A DNA stretch of 64,000 nt from Sphingomonas sp. S1-29 (GTDB taxonomy: Bacteria; Pseudomonadota; Alphaproteobacteria; Sphingomonadales; Sphingomonadaceae), in NCBI RefSeq assembly GCF_026167545.1, contig NZ_CP110678.1:1175501-1239500 (forward strand), written 5' to 3'. Of the stretch, positions 1-9,192 are shown in pieces. The position numbers and the translations under genes were made by a program. A model generated the notes under the pieces. That model made no database searches and was not told the origin of the DNA. It was given only the letters and a program-made list of their open reading frames with translations. Position 1 is the stretch's first letter. The number at the start of each line of letters is the position of its first letter.

Positions 1-1
1 G

Positions 2-310
2 CTTGCCCCCGGCACGCTCGACACGCTGATGAAGCCCGAGAACAAGGCGGTGCTCGCCAAGGTGCTGACCTACCATGTCGTGCCGGGCAAGGTTTCGCTG
101 GCGCAGCTGCAGGAGCAGATGAAGGCCGGCGGCGGCACCGCGACGCTGACCACGGTCGAGGGCAGCCCGCTGACCGTCGCGACCGAGGGCGCAGCGATCG
201 TGCTGACCGACGTCAGCGGCAACAAGAGCTATGTCGCGATCCCCGACGTCAACCAGTCGAACGGTGTCGTGCATATCGTCAACGGCGTGGTGGTGCCCAA
301 GCTCGGCTGA
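2..310 (+). CDS. Fasciclin (FAS1) domain protein, 3' end
   Basis: The window opens inside this gene. The reading frame is open from base 2, before the first visible ATG at 29, so about 102 C-terminal residues are seen and the start is off-window. The motif YHVVPGKV and the ending GVVHIVNGVVVPK are the two conserved boxes of FAS1 domains, which are secreted or surface adhesion-type modules of about 140 residues. No anchor or second domain follows, so the FAS1 domain forms the C-terminus. A strong intrinsic terminator lies 26 bases after the stop. Family call is firm; the biological role is not known. Confidence 0.85.
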   Translation, partial: LAPGTLDTLMKPENKAVLAKVLTYHVVPGKVSLAQLQEQMKAGGGTATLTTVEGSPLTVATEGAAIVLTDVSGNKSYVAIPDVNQSNGVVHIVNGVVVPKLG

Positions 311-335
311 TCGGCCGCACCTTCGCGATACCAGG

Positions 336-365
336 ACGCCGTCGGGGCAACCCGGCGGCGTTTTT
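336..365 (+). terminator. Rho-independent terminator after the fasciclin gene
   Basis: An 11-bp stem (ACGCCGTCGGG at 336-346 pairing with CCCGGCGGCGT at 351-361, one G-T wobble) encloses a GCAA (GNRA) tetraloop and is followed by TTTTT. It ends the fasciclin transcript just before the converging moaE gene. Confidence 0.85.
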
Positions 366-371
366 GCTGGG

Positions 372-809
372 CTATTCCCAGCCCTTGGCGGCGCTGTCGT
401 CGGCGGCGCGCGGTTCGACCCAGCGGTCGCCCGCATCGGTCGCCTCGCGCTTCCAGAAGGGGGCGTCGGTCTTCAGCCGGTCGATGCAATAGCTGCACGC
501 CGCCAGCGCCTCGGCACGATGCGCGGCGGCGGTGCCGACGAACACGATCCGCTCGCCGGGGTGCATCGTCCCGACGCGGTGGAGGATCGTCACCGCGCCT
601 AGCGACCAGCGCGCTGCTGCGGCTTCGGCCACCGCCTGCAGCGCCGCCTCGGTCATGCCGGGATAATGTTCGAGCGTGAGCGTGGCGACGCCGTCGTCGG
701 CGCGCACCAGCCCGGTGAAGCTGGCAATTCCCCCCATCCCCGCTGCCTCGACCCCCGCCAGCGCGTCGGCCAGGTCGATCGGCGCGGTCTGGACGCCGAC
801 GCGGATCAT
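372..809 (-). CDS. moaE: Molybdopterin synthase catalytic subunit MoaE
   Basis: 145 residues, the usual size. MoaE forms a heterotetramer with MoaD and transfers sulfur to precursor Z (cPMP) to make molybdopterin in the cytosol. The C-terminal half has the family signature AAHRAEALAACSYCIDRLK followed by PFWKRE, containing the HR pair and two lysines expected at the active site. The ATG at 809 lies in a 4-bp overlap with the stop of moaD (806-808), so the two are translationally coupled. pgsA, moaD and moaE form one operon read leftward. Confidence 0.95.
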   Translation of the reverse strand: MIRVGVQTAPIDLADALAGVEAAGMGGIASFTGLVRADDGVATLTLEHYPGMTEAALQAVAEAAAARWSLGAVTILHRVGTMHPGERIVFVGTAAAHRAEALAACSYCIDRLKTDAPFWKREATDAGDRWVEPRAADDSAAKGWE

Positions 810-1063
810 CCGCCGGTGACCGGGGGGAAGATCGCGATCTCGCGCGCGCCGGCTACCGGCGCGTCCATCGCGACGAAGTGTTGATCGACCGCGGCGCGTA
901 GCCGCGTGCGATCGGCAAAGGCGGCGGCGTGGCCCGCGCTCAACGTCGCCAGCCAGTCGATCAATGCGTCGAGCGTGGCGGCTTCGGGGGGCGGATCGAG
1001 CATTTCCTCGCCGATGCCGACCGCTTCGCGGACCCAAGCAAAATACAGCAGCCGGACCGCCAT
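806..1063 (-). CDS. moaD: Molybdopterin synthase sulfur carrier MoaD
   Basis: 85 residues with a ubiquitin-like fold signature (MAVRLLYFAWVREAVG at the N-terminus). It ends in the double glycine PPVTGG, whose terminal Gly is adenylated and thiocarboxylated to carry sulfur to MoaE. The ATG at 1063 overlaps the pgsA stop and its own stop overlaps the moaE start, so all three genes are tightly coupled. The ending in GG also confirms the frame and the stop. Confidence 0.94.
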   Translation of the reverse strand: MAVRLLYFAWVREAVGIGEEMLDPPPEAATLDALIDWLATLSAGHAAAFADRTRLRAAVDQHFVAMDAPVAGAREIAIFPPVTGG

Positions 1064-1617
1064 CAGCTGTCCATGTGCTTGAGGCCGACGCGCAGATAAT
1101 CCCAGCCGGTGATCAGCGTGAGCACCGCTGCGCCCCATAGCGAGGCGAGCCCGACCATCTTCACAAAAGGCCATTCGGGCAGCGCGCCGCCGAGGATCAG
1201 CGCGCCGAGCGACACCAGCTGCAGCGTCGTCTTCCACTTGGCGAGCTGCGACACCGGCATCGACACGCGCACGCTGCCGAGAAATTCGCGCAGCCCCGAC
1301 ACCATGATCTCGCGCAGCAGGATGATCAGCGCGGCGATCATGTGGACGCCTTCGATATCGTGCGTGCCGACCAGGATCAGGATCACCGCGGCGACCATGA
1401 TCTTGTCAGCGATCGGATCGAGGAAGATGCCGAGCTTCGACACCGTTCCTTGCGAGCGCGCCAGATAGCCGTCGAGATAATCGGTGAAGCCGACGATGCA
1501 GTAGAGCACGAAGGCGATGCCATAGCCCAGCTGCCACCCCGGCCACCACAGCAGGGCGACGAGGATCGGCACCGCGAAGATCCGCGAAAGCGTCAGGATG
1601 TTGGGCAAGGTAAGCAT
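1063..1617 (-). CDS. pgsA: CDP-diacylglycerol--glycerol-3-phosphate 3-phosphatidyltransferase
   Basis: 184 residues, first gene of the pgsA-moaD-moaE operon. It makes phosphatidylglycerophosphate, the committed step to phosphatidylglycerol and cardiolipin, in the inner membrane. The CDP-alcohol phosphatidyltransferase motif DG-x2-AR-x8-G-x3-D-x3-D is seen as DGYLAR through GIFLDPIAD, at about residues 60-80. Several hydrophobic segments and the N-terminal MLTLPNILTLSRI are typical of PgsA. The ATG at 1617 was chosen because it precedes that conserved N-terminus; in-frame extension upstream has no homologous look. Pairing of a phospholipid gene with molybdopterin synthase is odd metabolically but appears as a simple operon here. 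Confidence 0.93.
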   Translation of the reverse strand: MLTLPNILTLSRIFAVPILVALLWWPGWQLGYGIAFVLYCIVGFTDYLDGYLARSQGTVSKLGIFLDPIADKIMVAAVILILVGTHDIEGVHMIAALIILLREIMVSGLREFLGSVRVSMPVSQLAKWKTTLQLVSLGALILGGALPEWPFVKMVGLASLWGAAVLTLITGWDYLRVGLKHMDS

Positions 1618-1745
1618 GGGCAAGCATGGCTGTACGGGCCCGCCCCGGTTCCCGCAACGCCGAGCGCGCGCAATCGTCATTGTCGCATGCGTTACCAATG
1701 GCCTATGGAGCGGCTCCCGAGAGCGACGTGGATTGCGCCTACCCG

Positions 1746-3008
1746 ATGATTCCATCCATCAGCCTGCTCGGCGCGCGACGGTTCCTGCCCTTGTTCGTCA
1801 CCCAGTTCCTGGGGGCCTTCAACGACAATCTGTTCAAGAACGCGCTGATCTTCTTCGTCACCTATTCGGTGTATAACGATGTCGGAGCCGAAACGACCTT
1901 CTCGGCGGTGGCGACGGGCATCTTCATCCTGCCCTTCTTCCTGTTTTCGGCGCTGGCGGGCGAGCTCGCCGACAGCCACGACAAGGCCGCGATCATGCGG
2001 ACGATCAAATGGGCCGAGATCGGCATCATGATCGTCGGCGCGACGGGCATCTTCCTCGAACTCACCTGGGTGATGCTGCTCGCGCTGTTCGCGATGGGGG
2101 TGCATTCGACCTTTTTCGGGCCGATCAAATATGCCGTACTGCCGCAGCATCTCGCCAAGGAAGAGGTGCTGGGCGGCACCGGGCTGGTCGAGGCGGGCAC
2201 CTATGTCGCGATCCTGGCGGGCACCATCGCCGGCGGGCTGCTGCACCCGCATCACGCCGCGATCGCGGTGATCGGCGTCGCGGTGATCGGCATGCTCGCG
2301 GCGCGCGCGATCCCGCCCGCGCCGCCTTCGGTGGCGATCAAGATCGACTGGAACGTGCTGCGATCGTCGATCCGGCTGGTGCGCGCGACGATGCATGTGC
2401 GCCGGCTGTTCCTGGCGATTGTCGCGATCAGCGTGTTCTGGAGCATCGCGGCGATGATCGCGGTGCTGTTCCCGCCGCTGGTGAAGAACGTCTATTTCGC
2501 CGAGCCGAGCGTCGCCAGCAGCTTCCTGGCGGTATTCTCGATCGGCATCGCGATCGGATCGGTGATCATCAACCGGCTGCTCAAGGGCGAGGTGTCGGCG
2601 CGCTATGCCCCCGCATCGGTGCTGGCGATGGGCGGGTTCCTGATCGATTTCTGGTTCACCTCGCGTGGCTGGGCGCCGGTGGTGCCGGGGCTTGCCGACC
2701 TGCCGACTTTCCTCCGCGATCCGGGCGCGATCCGCGTGTTCTTCGATCTGGCGGGGATATCGATCACCGGCGGCATGTTCGTGGTGCCGCTCTATGCCTT
2801 CCTGACGACGATCGTCGACCAGTCGCAAACCGCACGAACGGTGGCGGCGAACAACATCGTCAATTCGGGCGCGATGGTGATCGGATCGGTCGGCATCCTG
2901 GGGGTGACCAACCTGGGTATCGAGCTGGTCAACGCGCTGTGGGTGCTGGTCGCGACCGCGACGGTATCGGCCTATGCCGCGTGGCGGCTCCACCAGGCCT
3001 GCGACTGA
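1746..3008 (+). CDS. MFS transporter, LplT-like
   Basis: 420 residues with about 12 hydrophobic segments. The N-terminal motif FVTQFLGAFNDNLFKNALIFF resembles the LplT branch of the major facilitator superfamily, which flips lysophospholipids across the inner membrane. Diverges from pgsA, another phospholipid gene, which fits but does not prove a lipid role. ATG 1746 is favoured because the family N-terminus follows at once; ATG at 1698 is an in-frame alternative. No acyltransferase domain (Aas) is fused or adjacent, so the substrate is inferred only. Confidence 0.8.
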   Translation: MIPSISLLGARRFLPLFVTQFLGAFNDNLFKNALIFFVTYSVYNDVGAETTFSAVATGIFILPFFLFSALAGELADSHDKAAIMRTIKWAEIGIMIVGATGIFLELTWVMLLALFAMGVHSTFFGPIKYAVLPQHLAKEEVLGGTGLVEAGTYVAILAGTIAGGLLHPHHAAIAVIGVAVIGMLAARAIPPAPPSVAIKIDWNVLRSSIRLVRATMHVRRLFLAIVAISVFWSIAAMIAVLFPPLVKNVYFAEPSVASSFLAVFSIGIAIGSVIINRLLKGEVSARYAPASVLAMGGFLIDFWFTSRGWAPVVPGLADLPTFLRDPGAIRVFFDLAGISITGGMFVVPLYAFLTTIVDQSQTARTVAANNIVNSGAMVIGSVGILGVTNLGIELVNALWVLVATATVSAYAAWRLHQACD

Positions 3009-3012
3009 GGCG

Positions 3013-3180
3013 CTACACCAGGAACGTATAGAAGCAGATGAAGAAGGCGGTGAAGCTGAGGACGAACAGCTTCATGTCGCTATCGTCGGCGCTCGCCTGC
3101 GCGGTGACGACGGGCTTGCGCGACAGGCTGCGACGGAACGGATGCCCCTGCGGGGCCGGGGGTGTTGGGCGCTGCATCAT
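3013..3180 (-). CDS. Small tail-anchored membrane protein, 55 aa
   Basis: A short open frame starting at the double ATG 3175-3180. The first 35 residues are polar and basic with prolines and arginines, then an acidic ADDSD, then a single C-terminal membrane helix (KLFVLSFTAFFICFYTFLV) running to the stop. This layout suggests a tail-anchored inner-membrane peptide. It converges on the MFS gene with only 4 bases between stops. Function unknown. The clean hydrophobic tail and the placement in an otherwise empty gap support coding, but there is no homology evidence. Confidence 0.55.
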   Translation of the reverse strand: MMQRPTPPAPQGHPFRRSLSRKPVVTAQASADDSDMKLFVLSFTAFFICFYTFLV

Positions 3181-3276
3181 GCGCAGTTAACGTTTCGTTA
3201 GGGATTTGGTCCAACCCCAAACGCGCGCCCGGCTGTATCGGATCGGGACGGTGCGGCTGCACCGTCCCTGCCCCGG

Positions 3277-6200
3277 TCACTGCCACCAATAAGGCAGCCG
3301 CTGGCGGTTCCCGGTCTCGACTTCGTTCATCGTCCGGGCATCGAACATCCGGCCGCCGACCATCACGCGGTTGACCTTGTCCGAATTGCGGATGTCGGCG
3401 GTGGGATCGGCATCGAGCACCACCAGGTCGGCGAGCTTGCCGACTTCGAGCGAACCGATGTCGCGCGCCATGCCGAGCGACTGCGCGGCGACGATCGTGC
3501 CCGCCCCCAGCGCCTCGACCGGGGTCATCCCGCCGCGGACGAACGACCACAGCTCCCAATGCGAGCCGATTCCCGCCTGCTGGCCGTGCGCGCCGATCGA
3601 CACGAGCTTGCCCGCCTTGGCGATCTTGTTCGCCTCGCGCGCATTGTTGTCGTCGACGAAGTTGCTCTCGGGCGCCTTGGTCACGCGCGCGGTGGCCGCG
3701 AGCAACGTGTCGGTGGGGGTGTGGACCAGCAGCGGGTTTTCCCAGACATTGGTCGCCTGGCGCCAATAGGGATCGCCCGCCAGGCCGCCATAGGACACTA
3801 CCAAGGTCGGCGTGTAGTTGGTGTCCGACTGGCCGAACATCTGGACCACGTCCTTGTAGAAGACGTCGAGCGGGATATTGTGCTCGAGCGTCGAATTGCC
3901 GTCGGCGATCAGGTTCATGTCCATGCCGAACAGCGAGCCGCCCTCGGCGACGACCTGGATATTCTCGGCGCGCGCGGCCGCCACCACCATCTGCCGCTGG
4001 TCGCGGCGCGGCTGGTTGTAGTTCTTCACCGAACGCGCCCCCTGCGCCTTCAGCCGGCGGACATGCGACAGCGCATCTTCATAGCTGTCGATCTTGGCGT
4101 ACACATTGGCTGCGCGCGCGCCATAGATGATCTCACCGGTCGAGAAGATGCGCGGACCGGTGAGCAATCCCGCCGCCTGCATTTCCTTGGCGACGAAGAT
4201 TTCGCTCGCCTGGCTCGACGGGTCGTGGATCGTCGTGGTGCCGAGCGCGAGATTCTGGAGCAGCGACCAGTTTTGCTGCGGTACCACCTCGTCATCGCCC
4301 TGCGGGCCGTGCGCATGCGCATCGACCAGGCCGGGAATGATCGTCTTGCCCGCGACGTCGATCGTCTTGGCGCCCGCCGGTACCGGGGTCGAGGCGCGCG
4401 GGCCGATTGCGACGATGCGGTCGCCGCGGATCACCACGACGCCGTCATCGACGATTCCGCCATCGGCACCCGCCATCGTCACGATCCGCGCGCCGGTGAG
4501 CGCGACCGTGCCACCGGGCTTGTCGGCGGCCTGCTCCATCGCAAGGCTGAGGCCCTGCGATGGCGGCACGAACTTGGGCGCATTTTCCGCGCGAGGGGCA
4601 TTGGCGAACAGCGTGTTGCGATCGACAGTATAAAGCGTCGGCCCCATCGACCAGTGCAGCCGCTGGCCGTCCTGCGACCAGTTCACATAGCTCGCGCCAT
4701 TGGCGCTGACGCGGGTGACGGGCAGCACCTTGCCCTCGGTATCGATATCGACCGCCTGGTTGCCGGGCATCAGCGGCAGGACATGCGCTTCATAATTCTG
4801 GATGAAGGCGGCATATTGCCCGTCGGGCGCGACCGAATAGCTGACCGCCAGTTCACCCGCGAAATGCTTGCGCTTGGCGCCGCCATTGAGGTCGGTGCTG
4901 ACGAGCAACTGCTTCTGCTCCTCCTCGCCAACCATGAACAGCCGATCGGAGGCGGCGGCGAATTGCGGCTGCGCCATCCCCTTGGCGATCAGCACCGGCG
5001 CACCGCCGGTCGCGGCGACGCGATAGACGCCGGGATCGTCGCCATAGCGGCGCGAGGTGACGCCGCCCGAGCGCTTGGCTTCGAACGCGATCGTCTTGCC
5101 GTCGGGCGAGAAGACCGGGCGGGCATAATGGCCGGGGCGCGTGGTCACCACCTTGGGCGACCCACCGCTGGCGGCGACGGTAACGATCCGGCCGAGAGCG
5201 GTATCGGTCCAGTCGACGAAGGCGATCGTGCGGCCGTCGCGCGACCAGGTCGGGAACAGCTCGCGCCCCTCGCCGCCGCGCGTCAGCCGGCGCGCCGTGC
5301 CGCCTGCTGCGGGCTTGACGTAGAGCTTGCCCAGGCTTTCGAACACCACTTGCCGCCCGTCGGGCGAGACGGTGGCGAAGCGTGGCATCGCGGTGGTGAA
5401 GCGATCGGGTGCGACCTCGACGGTCGGATGCGGGGCATTGGCGACGCCGCGGGTGTCGCTGATGCGGAAGGGGATGTCGGTCGCCGCACCGCTTTCGACA
5501 TTCACCCGGCGCAGCTTGCCGCCAGCCCAGACGACGATCTCGCGGTCGCCGGGCATCCACGCCATGTTGGGATACAGGCCGGTGACCGCCCAGGTTTCCT
5601 GCACGTCCTGATCAAGCGCGTCATAGATCTTGCGCTCCTCGCCCGATTCGAGATCGCGGACGTAGAGCTTGGACTTGGTCGCCTCGCGGCGGACGAAGGC
5701 GATCCGCGTGCCGTCGCGCGACGGCGTCGGCCGCACCGATCCGCCATTGCCCGAGACCGCAGTGGTCGTTTCGCCGGTTTCGAGGTCGTAGCGTTCGATA
5801 TTGAACAAATTGGTGTTCGAATCCTGCGCATATTCGAAGATCGGGCCCGGGGTGACGTTGCGGGTGAAGTATATCCCCTTGCCGTCGGGGGCGAAGATCG
5901 GCTCGCCCAGTTCCTTCTGGTGGCGCTCGTCGGGGCGCTTGACCAGCTTCACCCCGGTGCCGCCCGAGACGTGATAGAGCCACACCTCGCCGGTGCCGAG
6001 CGAACGGCCGGTGGTAAAATGCTTCTTGGCGGCGATGAAGCGGCCATCGGGCGACCAGCTCGGCTGGTTGAGCAGGCGGAATTCTTCCTTGGTCACCTGG
6101 CGCTTGTCGCTGCCGTCCCGGTTCATCACCCAGATATTGTCGCCGCCGCCGCGATCCGAGGTGAAGGCGATGCGGTTGCCGTCGGGCGAGAAGCGCGGTT

Positions 6201-6636
6201 GCACCTCCCATGCCAGCCCCTCGGCGATGCGCGTCGGCGCGCCGCCGCCGATCGGCATGGTGTAAAGATCGCCGAGCAGCGCGAAGGCGATCGTGCCGCC
6301 ATCGGGGCTGATGTCGAGGTCCATCCAGCTACCCTCGTCGGTCGCGATCGGCACCTGGCGGATGGTCGCGCCGGTGGGGGCGTTGACGTCCCATTTGGGC
6401 TTTGCCGCGGGGGTCGCAGCGGGGACCGGCGTCGTCGGCGCGGTCGATGCGGGCTGCGGCTGCGGGAGCTGGTCGGCGGCGGGATTGGGGTCGCGCGCCT
6501 GATCCTCGGGGGCTTCGGTCGCCTCGACCGGCGGCTGGGTCTGGGCTGGTGGGGTTTGGGCGGGCGGGGTCTGGGCAGCGGCGGCGGCCCCCAGCGAAAT
6601 GGCGAGGGCGAGGATGGACGCAGCGCTACGCAGCAT
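3277..6636 (-). CDS. Secreted TolB-like beta-propeller / amidohydrolase fusion
   Basis: 1119 residues. An N-terminal signal peptide (MLRSAASILALAISLGAAAAA) is followed by a Pro/Gln/Ala-rich linker, then about 550 residues of repeated PD40/TolB-type blades (repeated SPDG-x-IAF and SRDG-x-x-IAF motifs). The C-terminal third is an amidohydrolase with the metal motif VDAHAHG, KNYNQPRRDQR and a typical closing AGKLADLVVLDADP. It is probably a periplasmic metal-dependent hydrolase acting on cyclic amides or peptides, with the propeller as a binding platform. The start at 6636 gives the signal peptide; an upstream in-frame start would bury it. Stands alone, with a long gap to other genes of its strand. 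Confidence 0.88.
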   Translation of the reverse strand: MLRSAASILALAISLGAAAAAQTPPAQTPPAQTQPPVEATEAPEDQARDPNPAADQLPQPQPASTAPTTPVPAATPAAKPKWDVNAPTGATIRQVPIATDEGSWMDLDISPDGGTIAFALLGDLYTMPIGGGAPTRIAEGLAWEVQPRFSPDGNRIAFTSDRGGGDNIWVMNRDGSDKRQVTKEEFRLLNQPSWSPDGRFIAAKKHFTTGRSLGTGEVWLYHVSGGTGVKLVKRPDERHQKELGEPIFAPDGKGIYFTRNVTPGPIFEYAQDSNTNLFNIERYDLETGETTTAVSGNGGSVRPTPSRDGTRIAFVRREATKSKLYVRDLESGEERKIYDALDQDVQETWAVTGLYPNMAWMPGDREIVVWAGGKLRRVNVESGAATDIPFRISDTRGVANAPHPTVEVAPDRFTTAMPRFATVSPDGRQVVFESLGKLYVKPAAGGTARRLTRGGEGRELFPTWSRDGRTIAFVDWTDTALGRIVTVAASGGSPKVVTTRPGHYARPVFSPDGKTIAFEAKRSGGVTSRRYGDDPGVYRVAATGGAPVLIAKGMAQPQFAAASDRLFMVGEEEQKQLLVSTDLNGGAKRKHFAGELAVSYSVAPDGQYAAFIQNYEAHVLPLMPGNQAVDIDTEGKVLPVTRVSANGASYVNWSQDGQRLHWSMGPTLYTVDRNTLFANAPRAENAPKFVPPSQGLSLAMEQAADKPGGTVALTGARIVTMAGADGGIVDDGVVVIRGDRIVAIGPRASTPVPAGAKTIDVAGKTIIPGLVDAHAHGPQGDDEVVPQQNWSLLQNLALGTTTIHDPSSQASEIFVAKEMQAAGLLTGPRIFSTGEIIYGARAANVYAKIDSYEDALSHVRRLKAQGARSVKNYNQPRRDQRQMVVAAARAENIQVVAEGGSLFGMDMNLIADGNSTLEHNIPLDVFYKDVVQMFGQSDTNYTPTLVVSYGGLAGDPYWRQATNVWENPLLVHTPTDTLLAATARVTKAPESNFVDDNNAREANKIAKAGKLVSIGAHGQQAGIGSHWELWSFVRGGMTPVEALGAGTIVAAQSLGMARDIGSLEVGKLADLVVLDADPTADIRNSDKVNRVMVGGRMFDARTMNEVETGNRQRLPYWWQ

Positions 6637-6710
6637 AGACGAAAACTCCCTGGGATCGGCTTGGTATGCCGCGACCCTAGAGCGCCTGCCCAACCCGCAC
6701 AACGGCGGCG

Positions 6711-7205
6711 TCAGATGTTGCCCTGCTCCTCGACCGGCACGTCATCGTTCGGGCCGTAATAGAGCTTTGCGCACTCCGCGGCGAGCACCCCGCCCTCGAT
6801 CGACAGATCGTCGCGCCAGGCGTCGCGGATGAAATCGACCGTATCGATCTGGCGATCCTCGAAATACATCGGATGGACGTCGTCGCGCCCGGCGCCGAAC
6901 ACGATCCGCCCGACCTTCGACCAGATCGACGCCATCGTGCACATGCCGCACGGCTGGAGCGTCGAATAGAGCGTCGCGCCGCGCAGCTCCATGTCACCGA
7001 TCGCCGCGCCCGCCGCGCGCATCGCGACGATTTCGGCATGCGCGGTGGCGTCGCAGGTCTCGGCGGTTTCGTTGCAGCGCGCCGCCAGCACCGTGCCGTC
7101 GCGGACGATGATCGCGGCGATCGGGGTGTCCGAAGGGTCGCTGCCCTTGGTGAGGGCGAGCGCGATCGCTTCGCGCATCCAGCGTTCGTCTTCGGTGTCG
7201 GGCAT
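6711..7205 (-). CDS. Nucleoside deaminase (CDA fold)
   Basis: 164 residues. The zinc deaminase signature is complete: TAHAEIVAMRAAG (His ligand and catalytic Glu) and LQPCGMCTMASIW (two Cys ligands). The family includes guanine deaminase, TadA and cytosine deaminase; the ending with AKLYYG resembles guanine/cytosine deaminase relatives more than TadA. The reaction would be hydrolytic deamination of a base in the cytosol. Start ATG 7205 precedes the conserved MREAIALA helix. Lies 40 bases downstream of the kynureninase-like gene on the same strand, so it may share its transcript. The exact substrate is not determined. Confidence 0.86.
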   Translation of the reverse strand: MPDTEDERWMREAIALALTKGSDPSDTPIAAIIVRDGTVLAARCNETAETCDATAHAEIVAMRAAGAAIGDMELRGATLYSTLQPCGMCTMASIWSKVGRIVFGAGRDDVHPMYFEDRQIDTVDFIRDAWRDDLSIEGGVLAAECAKLYYGPNDDVPVEEQGNI

Positions 7206-7245
7206 ATGCAATCCTTTGGGTTCGCGCGCCAACGAGCTTGTCGCG

Positions 7246-8391
7246 CTAAAGCTCCGAGGCGATCGCGCAGAAGCGATCGATGTCGCGTTCGTCGTGATAG
7301 AGGCCGAGGCCGATCCGCAGCACGTCGCCGCGCACGTCGGTGATGACGTCGCGCGCGAGCAATGCCGCCTGCCAATCGGCGGCGCGCGGGCTGCGCAAGG
7401 CGATGAAGCGCGCCTGCGCGCCCTTGCCCGGAGGGTTGACCAGTTCGGCATCGCCGAGCGGCGAACGGCCCAGGCTGTCGATCAACCGATCGCGCAGCGC
7501 CGCGACGTGGGCGCTGACGACGCCGGTCGAGATGCCTTCGCGCGCCAGCATGTCGCGCACCGCGACGAAGCGGTAGAGGCCCGACGGATCGAAGGTCGCG
7601 CCGAGAAACCGGCGCGCATCGGGGGCGTAGCCGACCTGTTCGGGCGGCAGCGCGAGGTCGTCGAACGCGCCGTACCAGCCGGTCGCGACGGGGCGCGGCG
7701 CAAAGCCGGCGGGCGCGTGGAGGAAGCCGACCCCCTCCCCCGCCATCGCGTATTTATAGCCGCCGCTGGTGTAGAAGGCGCGATCGGCGATTGCCGACAA
7801 GTCGGTGTCGACCGCCATGAAGCCGTGATAGCCGTCGATCAGCAGCCACGGTCCTTCGGGCCGCGCGACCTGCGCCAGCGCGTCGAACCCGCCGACGACG
7901 CGCCCGGTGCCGAACATCACGTGGCTGACGACGATCAAGTCGTGCTCGCCGCTCGCCGCGCGATCGAGCAGCCGCGCTTCGAACCCGTCGGCGACGGGGA
8001 CGCGCTCGACGACGGCTTCGCCGGCCTCGACCCAGCGCAGCGCCTGACGGGTGAAGCTGTGGAACTCGCCGTCGGTGGTGAGGATGCGGATCGGGCGGCG
8101 CTCGATCGCCGAGGCGATACGCAGCAGGAAATCATGGGTGTTGCTCGAAAAGCAGACCGTCGAGGGATCGGGCAGGTTCAGCTCGTGCGCGACATGCGCC
8201 TGCGCTGCGGGCCAGATTTCCTCCATCACGCGCCGCCATTTGCGATCGGCGAGCCGCGCGGCATCGTCCCACGCCGCCTGCTGGCCAAGCCAACTCGCGT
8301 CGGGCCACAGATGATGGCTGTGCGCCGCCATATGCAGCCGATCGGGTGCGGCGGCGGTGGCGCGCTGGAACAGGTGCTTGTAGCTCGTCAC
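7246..8391 (-). CDS. Kynureninase-like class V PLP enzyme
   Basis: 381 residues, aminotransferase class V fold. Seen: a PLP pocket with DGYH at about residues 186-189 and the Schiff-base lysine in GGYKYAMAGEG (K213). Kynureninase cleaves kynurenine to anthranilate and alanine. The sequence is a divergent member, so the assignment leans on context: its ATG overlaps the stop of tryptophan 2,3-dioxygenase by 4 bp, which makes the first enzyme of the same pathway its direct partner. No kynurenine formamidase gene is adjacent. Plausible alternatives are another PLP lyase or transaminase acting on a TDO product. Confidence 0.75.
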   Translation of the reverse strand: MTSYKHLFQRATAAAPDRLHMAAHSHHLWPDASWLGQQAAWDDAARLADRKWRRVMEEIWPAAQAHVAHELNLPDPSTVCFSSNTHDFLLRIASAIERRPIRILTTDGEFHSFTRQALRWVEAGEAVVERVPVADGFEARLLDRAASGEHDLIVVSHVMFGTGRVVGGFDALAQVARPEGPWLLIDGYHGFMAVDTDLSAIADRAFYTSGGYKYAMAGEGVGFLHAPAGFAPRPVATGWYGAFDDLALPPEQVGYAPDARRFLGATFDPSGLYRFVAVRDMLAREGISTGVVSAHVAALRDRLIDSLGRSPLGDAELVNPPGKGAQARFIALRSPRAADWQAALLARDVITDVRGDVLRIGLGLYHDERDIDRFCAIASEL

Positions 8392-9146
8392 AAAGCGGTC
8401 CTTAGCGACCAGAGTTCGGGGAAAGCGCGCTTGGGCAAGGTAGCCTCGAGATAGGAAACGCCGGTGCCGCCGGTGCCCTGTTTGTGGCCGATGATCCGCG
8501 AGACCGTCATGACATGCTTGTGCCGCCAGACCGCGAAGGCTTCGTCGAGATCGACCAGCTTTTCAGCGAGCTGATAGAGCGGCCACCATTTGGCTTCTTC
8601 GCGATACACTTCGCGCCAGGCATCCTCGACGCGGCCGTCGGGGGCATAGGGCGCTGGCCAGTCGCGCGCGAGCGCTTCGGCGGGGATCGGCAGGCCGGCG
8701 CGGTGCGCGGCGGCGTTGGCTTCGTCCCACAGGCTGGGGCGCTCGGCGGCGGCGCGGGTGGCGGGGCCGTGGCGCGGGCCGTCGCGAAAGCCGAGCATCA
8801 CCTCGACCGTGCGGAACTGGTCCGACTGGAAGCCCGACGAGGTGCCGAGCACGCGGCGGAAGCGCAGATAATCGGTCGCGGTCATCGTCTGGAGCACGTC
8901 CCACGACAGCGTCATCACCGCCTGGATCCGGCTGACACGCGCCAGCGTCTTGTAGCTTTCGACCAATCGATCGGCGCGGATCAGCTCGATCGCCAGACCC
9001 AGCTCATGGATCGTCTGGCGCATCCACAATTCCTTGGTCTGGTGCATCACGATGAACAAGGGTTCGTCGTGATGATCGGAGATCGGCTGCTGCGCGCTCA
9101 GCAACTGGTCGAGCGCGAGATAGCTGTCATAGGTTATCGTGGACAT
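8388..9146 (-). CDS. kynA: Tryptophan 2,3-dioxygenase
   Basis: 252 residues, heme enzyme that opens the indole ring of L-tryptophan to N-formylkynurenine. Family marks: LFIVMHQTKELWMRQ near the N-terminus (substrate-side His), RFRRVLGTSSGFQS in the middle, and WRHKHVMTVSRIIGHKQGTG with the heme-ligand His and the GTGG loop near the C-terminus. Start ATG at 9146. First gene of a two- or three-gene operon with the kynureninase-like gene and perhaps the deaminase. Together they would give anthranilate from tryptophan. Confidence 0.94.
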   Translation of the reverse strand: MSTITYDSYLALDQLLSAQQPISDHHDEPLFIVMHQTKELWMRQTIHELGLAIELIRADRLVESYKTLARVSRIQAVMTLSWDVLQTMTATDYLRFRRVLGTSSGFQSDQFRTVEVMLGFRDGPRHGPATRAAAERPSLWDEANAAAHRAGLPIPAEALARDWPAPYAPDGRVEDAWREVYREEAKWWPLYQLAEKLVDLDEAFAVWRHKHVMTVSRIIGHKQGTGGTGVSYLEATLPKRAFPELWSLRTAL

Positions 9147-9192
9147 GGCGGCAGGCTTACCGCGTCGGCGACCGGCTAGAAAGCCTGGCGGA

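Noticed and set aside
3559..6759. Very long open frame opposite the propeller-amidohydrolase gene
   Set aside because: It mirrors a gene with clear signal peptide and motifs. Its translation is Arg/His/Ala/Asp-rich low-complexity text typical of antisense frames in GC-rich DNA.
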